NCBI RefSeq assembly: GCF_900101435.1
Contig: NZ_FMZH01000001.1
Span: 868,001-932,000, forward strand
Source: Pedobacter soli
GTDB taxonomy: Bacteria > Bacteroidota > Bacteroidia > Sphingobacteriales > Sphingobacteriaceae
Reading direction: 5' to 3'
Length of the DNA: 64,000 bases
Shown: positions 1 to 6,627 of the stretch, piece after piece
Numbering within the stretch: position 1 is the first letter of the stretch
Layout: every line of letters starts with the position of its first letter
The notes under the pieces: generated by a model
Database searches by the model: none
What the model saw: the letters and a program-made list of their open reading frames with translations, nothing else
What the model was told of the DNA's origin: nothing
Translations under genes and position numbers: made by a program

Positions 1-1
1 G

Positions 2-88
2 AAAATTGCCCTGGGTAATGCTGCCGTTAATGAGGTAATTGCAGATATCGAAAAAGCATTAAGTATTATTGAAACAAACATAAATTAA
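2..88 (+). CDS. C-terminal end of an unidentified protein (partial)
   Basis: The first bases are open from the window edge to a TAA at 86-88 and encode 28 residues (KIALGNAAVNEVIADIEKAL, then SIIETNIN). The stretch looks helical and amphipathic. It ends 24 nt before the next gene on the same strand, so it is probably the preceding gene of that operon. Too little is visible to name a family. Confidence 0.55.
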   Translation, partial: KIALGNAAVNEVIADIEKALSIIETNIN

Positions 89-112
89 CGATTAAAAATT
101 AACGAAAACGTA

Positions 113-1222
113 ATGGAAAACAAAAGTCAGTATGTAAATATTCCAGCCGAAATTAAAAGTCAGCTGCCTATATTTCAGGTTTTAGGCGATCATCTCCCAA
201 GCCAGATCCAAACACCTGAAGGCAAAAAGGTAATCTCGAGTATCTTTTTTTGGGCACTAATTTTAGGGGGTGCATTTGCTTTTTTCAAATTCCTGCCTAT
301 TATGTTGGAATATGCAGCTAAAAGTATTTTACTGGTTATCTTTAGTATTATACTGATTGTATTGCTTTTACTGGCCCCAAAAATTATTGCATTACTCCAC
401 AGATTGGGTACTGTTTTAATTTTTAAAGGCGAAAAAGCCATTATAAGAGGTAATCCTATCGAAACCCTTCAACTGCTCTCAAAAGACGCAAAAGACACTT
501 TAAAAAGAGTAAAAGATAAAATAGCCAATGTTGATGGTGTTCGCATAGACATGATACAAAGCGGAGAAACAGCCCAAAAAACTGCCGAAGAAAAATATAC
601 TTATGCTAAACGTTTTACTGTTGAAGCAGCCAATTTAGATGAAAAAGCTAAACAGGAATCGGCCAACAACAACATTGAAAAAGCCAACGACTTAAACAGG
701 GATGCCAAAGAAACACGTACAAAAGCTTTCCTTTTAGGTAAAGAAGGGGAAGCCGAAGAACAAAATGCGCGCAGTTACGTACAATATGCCAACCAGTTTG
801 CGAAAGTTTTGGAGGTTTTAAAAGATAATGAAAGTGCTGCCCGTATTTATGTAAGTACTTTAGATAGCAGTATTTCTATCATTTCTAAAAAACTAGAAGC
901 AACCCAAAAAATGAAAAATGCCACCGAAGGGCTTGCAGAAGTTTTTAACATTAAGGATGGATGGGCTTTCCAGGAAGCGATGAATGCGGCTACAGGTGCG
1001 ATTAGCCAGAACATTGCTTCTATCCGTTCAAATCTCGATTTCTTGGATCAAAACAATAACATTACTGTTGGCGGTGCCCCATCGCAAAGCGAATTGGAAG
1101 AATTCATCAAAAAAGTAGACGATCGTAACCTTAAAATGCTTAATGTAAGCAGAATGGCCGATGCTTCTTACGAACTTAAACCTGAAGAAAAAGTAGATAA
1201 AGGCTTTACCTTACTAGATTAA
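113..1222 (+). CDS. Membrane protein with two TM segments and a long coiled coil
   Basis: 369 residues; I do not recognise the family. Two hydrophobic segments lie close together at about residues 43-62 and 70-90. They are followed by a long, charged, Ala/Glu/Lys-rich helical region (about 115-290) with coiled-coil character, and a C-terminal tail. Two TM segments would place both ends on the same side, probably the cytoplasm. The start is the ATG at 113. The gene stands 24 nt after a partial upstream gene and 28 nt before the ASKHA-fold membrane protein at 1251, so the three look like one operon. A scaffold role for its neighbour is inference only. Confidence 0.8.
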   Translation: MENKSQYVNIPAEIKSQLPIFQVLGDHLPSQIQTPEGKKVISSIFFWALILGGAFAFFKFLPIMLEYAAKSILLVIFSIILIVLLLLAPKIIALLHRLGTVLIFKGEKAIIRGNPIETLQLLSKDAKDTLKRVKDKIANVDGVRIDMIQSGETAQKTAEEKYTYAKRFTVEAANLDEKAKQESANNNIEKANDLNRDAKETRTKAFLLGKEGEAEEQNARSYVQYANQFAKVLEVLKDNESAARIYVSTLDSSISIISKKLEATQKMKNATEGLAEVFNIKDGWAFQEAMNAATGAISQNIASIRSNLDFLDQNNNITVGGAPSQSELEEFIKKVDDRNLKMLNVSRMADASYELKPEEKVDKGFTLLD

Positions 1223-1250
1223 TCAAACTCTTAATTAAAAACATATCACA

Positions 1251-2246
1251 ATGGAAGAAAAATCAACCTGGGCAAGATTACGCTGGCCTATAAAAGCAAT
1301 TATTATCGCAATACCGATTATTGGCCTTGGTTACTGGGCTTTCGAATCAGGAAAAATTGATGCCATATCAACCGAAGGAAGTAAAAAAGACAGCACAGAG
1401 CAGGTATCTTCGCCTACCTCTTCTTCAGCTAAAAGCGACGAAGCAAGGAGCTTTAATTACACACCGGAAAAACCGGTAAATGGCGAATATAAAGGTGTTG
1501 TAGAAGTTGGTGCATCAGGCTTTAACTCTTTTGTAGTAAATATTGATAAAGAAAAACGCTGGGAAATTATCTCTAAAGATTTTGGAAAATCATTTGTTTA
1601 CGAAGGTTTGGCAAATACTGCCGATATCAGAACCGGTCTGAAAGATTATATCGGTGCTATGTTTGATAAAGGTGTTAAATCTAAAAACATTCACTTTGTT
1701 ATCAGTTCTGGTGCACAAAAAGAGCCTAAAACAACTGCCATTGTTTCTGAATTAAAGAAAATGGGCTTTGTGGTTAACCTGGTTACGGCAGAACAGGAAG
1801 GTAAACTGGCTTTAAAATGCGTGCTACCGGCATCTTACTATGATAACTCTTTTGTTGTTGATATTGGCTCTGGAAACACTAAAATTTCGTGGATGGATGG
1901 CGATATTAAATCTTTTGAAGCACCAGGTGCAAAATATTATGAGAAAAACCTGAAAGATGATGTGGTATACAATGATGTTAAATCTTTATCATCAAAAATA
2001 CCTTCAGGAAAACGCGAAGTTTGTTTCATTATTGGCGGTGTGCCATTTGAACTGGCTAAACAAACCCGTAGCGGCGAGGAAAGATTTACGGTTTTAAATG
2101 ATCCGGGTAAATACAATACCGATAAAATTAAAATCAAAAGCGGTGTAAACATTTACAAAGCCATTAAAGATGCTACCAATTGCGATACTTTTGTGTTTGA
2201 CTGGGATGCAAACTTTACCATTGGATTTTTATTATCACTTAAATAA
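1251..2246 (+). CDS. Membrane-anchored ASKHA-fold (Ppx/GppA-like) protein
   Basis: 331 residues. One N-terminal TM segment (about 16-31), a low-complexity Ser/Thr/Lys linker (about 40-70), then a domain with actin/Ppx-GppA-type signatures: VVEVGASGFNSFVV (83-96) in the phosphate-1 position, EQEGKLAL (180-187) like the Ppx GEEEA segment, VVDIGSGNTKIS (201-212) as phosphate-2, and FIIGGVPFEL (258-267) as the adenosine-type motif. Basic residues before the TM suggest the domain faces the periplasm, which is odd for a nucleotide-binding fold. Exopolyphosphatase activity cannot be claimed because the first motif is degenerate. It ends the operon and is followed by a strong terminator. Confidence 0.7.
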   Translation: MEEKSTWARLRWPIKAIIIAIPIIGLGYWAFESGKIDAISTEGSKKDSTEQVSSPTSSSAKSDEARSFNYTPEKPVNGEYKGVVEVGASGFNSFVVNIDKEKRWEIISKDFGKSFVYEGLANTADIRTGLKDYIGAMFDKGVKSKNIHFVISSGAQKEPKTTAIVSELKKMGFVVNLVTAEQEGKLALKCVLPASYYDNSFVVDIGSGNTKISWMDGDIKSFEAPGAKYYEKNLKDDVVYNDVKSLSSKIPSGKREVCFIIGGVPFELAKQTRSGEERFTVLNDPGKYNTDKIKIKSGVNIYKAIKDATNCDTFVFDWDANFTIGFLLSLK

Positions 2247-2256
2247 TAAATCTTTT

Positions 2257-2293
2257 AAAAGGGCGACTGTTTAAATACAGTCGCCCTTTTTTT
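2257..2293 (+). terminator. Rho-independent terminator
   Basis: A perfect 14-bp stem (AAAAGGGCGACTGT / ACAGTCGCCCTTTT) with a 6-nt loop and a T run, 10 nt after the ASKHA-protein stop. Confidence 0.92.
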
Positions 2294-2352
2294 ATGTCAA
2301 AAATTTACTTTCCCGCCAGAATAACTAATCACTGTTTGTATAAACAATTTAG

Positions 2353-2360
2353 TATTTTTG
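2353..2360 (+). promoter_or_regulatory. Bacteroidota -7 box of mqnC
   Basis: TATTTTTG matches the TAnnTTTG consensus exactly. Only 4 nt separate it from the mqnC ATG at 2365, so the transcript may start at or next to the start codon. A TTTG at 2335-2338 is spaced only 14 nt away, shorter than usual for the -33 element. Confidence 0.6.
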
Positions 2361-2364
2361 CCTT

Positions 2365-3489
2365 ATGAATACAGCCGATTTACTGCATAGGGCATTACAT
2401 TTTGATTTTTTAAGCCTTGAAGAAGGTGTCCATTTATACCACCATGCCGATACCGCATCTTTGATGTTTGTGGCAAACGAACTGAGAAAAATACAGGTAC
2501 CCAGCGGTAAGGTAACCTGGCAAATCGATAGAAATGTAAATACCACCAATGTTTGCATTGCCAACTGTAAATTCTGTAACTTCTTCCGCAGGCCTGGCCA
2601 TGAGGAGAGTTACATTACCGATATCGAAACCTATAAGGTAAAAATCGAAGAAACTTTCCGCTTAGGTGGCGACCAATTGTTATTACAAGGTGGGCATCAC
2701 CCCGATTTAGGTTTGGCTTTTTATGCCGATCTGTTTAAAAAACTAAAAGAACTATATCCCGATTTAAAACTTCACGCTTTAGGTCCGCCGGAAATTGCAC
2801 ACGTTGCAAAACTCGAAGGCATGAGCCATACCGAAGTTTTAAAAACGTTAAAAGCAGCCGGAATGGATTCTTTACCAGGTGCTGGTGCCGAAATTTTAAA
2901 CGACCGTGTGCGTCGCCTGATTTCGAAGGGTAAATGCGGTGGACAAGAATGGTTGGATGTAATGCGTGCCTGCCATCAATTGGATATTACCACTTCGGCA
3001 ACCATGATGTTTGGCCATGTAGAAACCATCGAAGAACGTTTCGAGCACCTGGTTTGGATTCGTCAGGTACAAAGCGAAAAGCCTGCCGATGCCAATGGCT
3101 TCCTGGCCTTTATCCCCTGGCCTTTCCAGGATGACGGTACTTTGTTAAAAAGACTACGTGGCATCAGCAATACGGTAACTGCCGATGAATATATCCGCAT
3201 GATTGCGCTGAGCCGTATTATGCTGCCAAATATTAAAAACATTCAGGCCAGCTGGTTAACCGTAGGCAAAACAACCGCTCAATTGTGTTTACATGCAGGC
3301 GCAAACGATTTTGGATCGATTATGATCGAAGAAAATGTAGTTTCGGCTGCAGGTGCCCCACATCGTTTTACGGCTAAAGGAATCCAGCAATCTATCAGGG
3401 CAGCAGGTTTCGAACCTCAGTTACGTGGACAAAAATACAACTACCGGGATTTGCCGGAACATTTAGAGGAACAAGTAATTACATACTAA
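2365..3489 (+). CDS. mqnC: Cyclic dehypoxanthinyl futalosine synthase (menaquinone biosynthesis)
   Basis: 374 residues, a cytoplasmic radical-SAM enzyme. It would cyclise dehypoxanthine futalosine in the futalosine route to menaquinone. The cluster motif CxxxCxxC is at Cys64, Cys68 and Cys71 (CIANCKFC), preceded by the typical DRNVNTTNVC. LLLQGGHHPDLG, LHALGPPEI, IPWPFQ and GANDFGSIMIEENVV fit MqnC better than its paralogue MqnE. Length is normal. It stands alone here, with its own promoter and a small secreted protein gene 14 nt downstream. Confidence 0.92.
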   Translation: MNTADLLHRALHFDFLSLEEGVHLYHHADTASLMFVANELRKIQVPSGKVTWQIDRNVNTTNVCIANCKFCNFFRRPGHEESYITDIETYKVKIEETFRLGGDQLLLQGGHHPDLGLAFYADLFKKLKELYPDLKLHALGPPEIAHVAKLEGMSHTEVLKTLKAAGMDSLPGAGAEILNDRVRRLISKGKCGGQEWLDVMRACHQLDITTSATMMFGHVETIEERFEHLVWIRQVQSEKPADANGFLAFIPWPFQDDGTLLKRLRGISNTVTADEYIRMIALSRIMLPNIKNIQASWLTVGKTTAQLCLHAGANDFGSIMIEENVVSAAGAPHRFTAKGIQQSIRAAGFEPQLRGQKYNYRDLPEHLEEQVITY

Positions 3490-3503
3490 ATAAAAAAACG
3501 CTC

Positions 3504-4010
3504 GTGTTAAAGAAAACTACGCTTTTATTGTTCCTGGTAATTGGAGCTGTTAAATTAAATGCCCAAAGCAAATGGTTTAAACAACAGATTAGCGAAAAGG
3601 TAAGTGTTAGCTTTCCCATTCAACCCAGAAAAGTTAACGAAACTTCTTATGCATTAAAAGATTCGACGGGAACCATTTATGTCAATTCCAGAGTCGACCT
3701 GCTTCCGATAATGAAATTAGACGTAGAAAGCTTTAATGCTGAAATTGAAAGCCAAAAATTTGCAGACGAGTTTGTTGTTGGTATAAGCGGTTCATTCCCG
3801 AAATATACATTTGAAAACCCTAAACTGATCATGGTAAGTGGTCAAAGAACTTACGCTGTAACCGCCCGCGATGAAGAAAACAAGATTAGCTTGTACATGA
3901 ATGTTTGCTTTTTAGATGGTACTGCGTACAGTTTTTCCTGTTTTTTACCTGATGGAAAAAGTGTAAAAAACAAAGATATATTCATGAGTACTATCTGGCT
4001 TAAGAATTAA
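3504..4010 (+). CDS. Small secreted protein of unknown function
   Basis: 168 residues from a GTG start at 3504, which gives a good signal peptide: Lys-Lys, a hydrophobic core, then LNAQ|S around residue 21. The mature part is beta-rich with no motif I recognise; it contains YTFENPKLIMVSGQRTYAVT. Likely periplasmic or surface. It lies 14 nt after mqnC and may be co-transcribed, but no functional link is evident. Confidence 0.75.
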   Translation: MLKKTTLLLFLVIGAVKLNAQSKWFKQQISEKVSVSFPIQPRKVNETSYALKDSTGTIYVNSRVDLLPIMKLDVESFNAEIESQKFADEFVVGISGSFPKYTFENPKLIMVSGQRTYAVTARDEENKISLYMNVCFLDGTAYSFSCFLPDGKSVKNKDIFMSTIWLKN

Positions 4011-4026
4011 CAAAACCGCAAGTTAT

Positions 4027-4058
4027 AAAAAAGGGAAGCAGCCCAAACGCTACTTCCC
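4027..4058 (-). terminator. Terminator of the ferritin-like gene pair
   Basis: Read on the minus strand: a 10-bp stem (GGGAAGTAGC / GCTGCTTCCC, one mismatch) with a 6-nt loop, then TTTTTT. It follows the minus-strand gene ending at 4099. Confidence 0.8.
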
Positions 4059-4098
4059 TACCTTAAACTAAACATTACCTGCTCAACAATCTATCTGG

Positions 4099-4977
4099 CT
4101 ACGATAATTTTTTACCTGGCTGCAAGAATAAGTTTGCAATTGTAATAACACTAGCTTTATCTAAAGGCTCATCAAAACTTTCAACCGCTGCCAGTTTAGC
4201 TGCTGTTGCATTTGGTGCCCCTGTAATATTGGCAATGTTCACATTAGCCTGTACAGTTAAATCTTCACCGGCGTATACTGCATCTACCTGCGGTACACCC
4301 GAATCATTTGCCTGACCTGAAGCGCCAAGACTTACCCATGGTTTGTAAACCGTTGAACCTGCTGCAGTACGCATCTGGCGGATATGCGAAGCATGACGCG
4401 CCTCAACCGAGTGGATTTGCAAAGCTGTTTGTAATACGCCAGGGCTAACCAATAAATTGCCTGCCTGACCTTTGTAAGCCCTAACACCTGTATCTTCAAA
4501 ACCCTGTGCTACCGCTAAAAATGTATTGTAATCTGTATATACTGTAGCAAATGTACCTCCAGCCCTAAAATCGGTATCGGCATAGGCAATAGGTGCACGT
4601 GCCGAACTTCCCAAAGCACCAACTAATAAATCTACGTGTGCTTTTTCATGATCGCGAATGGTTGTAATGGCTGTTTTTGCCGCGGCAGTTGGATAAGTGA
4701 AAGTAACGTCAGTACCCAGCAAAGCGTGATTGTAAAAGTGATATTCCAAATATTCTAACGATAAAGCGAAGTTTAACACATCAACTACGGCAGTTGGTAA
4801 AGTCGTTTGTCCGTAAGCTTTCTGGAACATAGAGCCTAAAGCAAGCGGCATTGCAGCCAGCGAGATCTTTTTACCTATGTTGAAAAAGCTTTTCATTGCG
4901 GCTCTTCTCGGGTTTAAACGCTCATAGATTTCGCCATCAACTTTTTCAATTTCTTCTAATATATTTACGATATTCAT
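4099..4977 (-). CDS. Exported ferritin-like domain protein
   Basis: 292 residues. After a hydrophilic N-terminus comes RRAAMKSFFNIGKK, a hydrophobic stretch and KAYGQ (about 57), an unusual late signal that may use Tat or be membrane-retained. The mature region has the Ferritin_2-type arrangement: LEYLEYHFYNHAL and DHEKAHVDLL, then FEDTGVRAYKGQAG and HSVEARHASHIRQM, giving the Glu and ExxH iron ligands of a four-helix bundle. It lies 18 nt downstream of a paralogue on the same strand. Function unknown; a role in metal binding or oxidative stress is inference. Confidence 0.82.
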   Translation of the reverse strand: MNIVNILEEIEKVDGEIYERLNPRRAAMKSFFNIGKKISLAAMPLALGSMFQKAYGQTTLPTAVVDVLNFALSLEYLEYHFYNHALLGTDVTFTYPTAAAKTAITTIRDHEKAHVDLLVGALGSSARAPIAYADTDFRAGGTFATVYTDYNTFLAVAQGFEDTGVRAYKGQAGNLLVSPGVLQTALQIHSVEARHASHIRQMRTAAGSTVYKPWVSLGASGQANDSGVPQVDAVYAGEDLTVQANVNIANITGAPNATAAKLAAVESFDEPLDKASVITIANLFLQPGKKLS

Positions 4978-4995
4978 GATTTCTGATTTTAAAAA

Positions 4996-5724
4996 TTAAA
5001 GATTAATTACATTAATTTTGGTTTTGATATACTTACCTGCAGTAGCTAAAACCTTGTCAGGGGTTAAAGCAGCATCCAGGCCCCCGGCATTATTGGCTCC
5101 CAGTGGCGCAAGGCTATTCAAATCGGCAAAAGATCCGTTCGAAATCAAATCGCGCACATAGGCTGCATGACGGGCCTCAACCGAAACGATTTTTCCTGCC
5201 AATAATAAATAAGTAGCACTCTTAATTCGTGGTCCGGCACCATTGTATGCAGAAACGCCTAAATCTTCGAAAGCCATGGCAGTACCCAATACGCTCGATG
5301 CACTGGTAAAATCTATAGAATCAAAATTCACTTCCAAACTGCCTATTGCAGCTGTACCTAAAGCTGCTTTGAAAAACTCACGGTGAGCAATTTCGTGAAA
5401 CTGGATATCCTGAAAGTAGGCTTTTTGGGCAGCGGTAAAACTTGCTGGTGGCGCTGAAGCAACTTTAACATAAAATGCAGCTTCCAGCTGTTCTAAAGCA
5501 TAGGCGTAATTTAAAACACCAAAATCATCTTTAAAATCTAAAGTTACACCGGTATTCATATCCGGATAGCCACGGTCTTTTTTACAGCCTGCAGCTACGA
5601 GGGCAATACCTGCCGCGCTTGCTCCGGCATACTGCAGAAAAGATCTTCTTCCTACAGCTTTTTCAAATAAACTTTCTTCCTGAAGTTCACTTTTCCTTAT
5701 TGGTTCATTGTTTTTCATAGTCAT
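4996..5724 (-). CDS. Tat-exported ferritin-like lipoprotein
   Basis: 242 residues. The N-terminus has a twin-arginine motif (GRRSFLQYAG) followed by a hydrophobic core ending in AAGC, a lipobox, so a Tat-exported lipoprotein is predicted. The ferritin-like bundle shows YALEQLEAAFYVKV, FHEIAHREFF, FEDLGVSAYNGAG and VSVEARHAAYVRDL, the same ligand pattern as the paralogue downstream. First gene of a two-gene operon, divergent from a LytTR regulator/sensor pair. A TatA homologue is encoded at 59185-59328. Confidence 0.85.
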   Translation of the reverse strand: MTMKNNEPIRKSELQEESLFEKAVGRRSFLQYAGASAAGIALVAAGCKKDRGYPDMNTGVTLDFKDDFGVLNYAYALEQLEAAFYVKVASAPPASFTAAQKAYFQDIQFHEIAHREFFKAALGTAAIGSLEVNFDSIDFTSASSVLGTAMAFEDLGVSAYNGAGPRIKSATYLLLAGKIVSVEARHAAYVRDLISNGSFADLNSLAPLGANNAGGLDAALTPDKVLATAGKYIKTKINVINL

Positions 5725-5841
5725 CTATGTTAGTGGTTTTGAATACGTTTGATGATACATACGTGACAATCAGAGCACTGGTTTTTTGCTATTCTATTTT
5801 TTTTTGTTGTCCGATTTTAATACATTCACCAACGTATTGAT

Positions 5842-6627
5842 ATGACAACTTTAAAAGCCATTATTGTTGATGATGAGGAATTTGCCCGGTCATCCTTGTT
5901 TTTTTTATTGCAACAGAACTGCCCACAGGTAGAAATTACCGGAATTGCCCGATCTGTAGCAGAGGCTAAAGACATTTTAGCCCACCACCCTATCGACCTG
6001 ATTTTTTTAGACATTGCCATGCCGGGCGGTAATGGTTTTGAGTTAATTCCGGATGCGCAAAAGCACAATGCAGCAGTTATTTTTACAACCGCTTACGATC
6101 AGTATGCCCTTAAAGCAATTAAGGCAAATGCACTTGATTATTTATTAAAACCCATAGATATTGACGAGTTGACTATTGCCGTTGATAAGGTTTTTGAACA
6201 CATTAAACGCTTTAAAGGGCAAGAAGAAAATGATGAAAGAATCCAGAATCTGGCTTCCAGTTTAAGCTCGAGGGCAGAGATAAAAAAACTGACTTTACCC
6301 TACGGGCAAGGTTTTAAAATGATCGATATTGACGATATTATTTATATCGAGGCCGATAGTAATTATTCTATCGTACATTTAAATAGTCACGATAAAATAA
6401 CGGTTTCTAAGGTTTTACGAGAGTTTGAAGAGCTTCTACCCGGCGATCAGTTTGTAAGGATCCATAAATCGAGCATCATTAACCTCAATCATTTAAAAGA
6501 ATACAATTCTAAAAATGGGCTGCAGGTTTTTCTGAAAAATGGCGAGAGCATTAATATTTCGCGCCGCAGGGCCAGCGATTTCTTTGAAAAAATAAAACTA
6601 TTTACCAAGGCAAACAGTGAGCATTAA
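5842..6627 (+). CDS. LytTR-type response regulator
   Basis: 261 residues. Receiver domain at about 4-120: acidic pair in VDDEEF, phosphoacceptor Asp57 in LIFLDIAMPGG, a Thr in FTTAYD and Lys in LLKPID. LytTR DNA-binding domain at about 155-255 (IIYIEADSNYSIVHL, FVRIHKSSIINL). The gene precedes and overlaps its sensor kinase by 11 nt. It is divergent from the two ferritin-like genes, which are plausible but unproven targets. Confidence 0.92.
   Translation: MTTLKAIIVDDEEFARSSLFFLLQQNCPQVEITGIARSVAEAKDILAHHPIDLIFLDIAMPGGNGFELIPDAQKHNAAVIFTTAYDQYALKAIKANALDYLLKPIDIDELTIAVDKVFEHIKRFKGQEENDERIQNLASSLSSRAEIKKLTLPYGQGFKMIDIDDIIYIEADSNYSIVHLNSHDKITVSKVLREFEELLPGDQFVRIHKSSIINLNHLKEYNSKNGLQVFLKNGESINISRRRASDFFEKIKLFTKANSEH

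Noticed and set aside
2331..2340. -33 element for the mqnC promoter
   Set aside because: TTTG is only 14 nt from the -7 box, outside the usual 17-23 nt range.
5741..5835. LytTR binding direct repeats (ACGT at 5745, 5761, 5832)
   Set aside because: Spacing of 16 nt does not match the usual LytTR site arrangement, and the motif is short.
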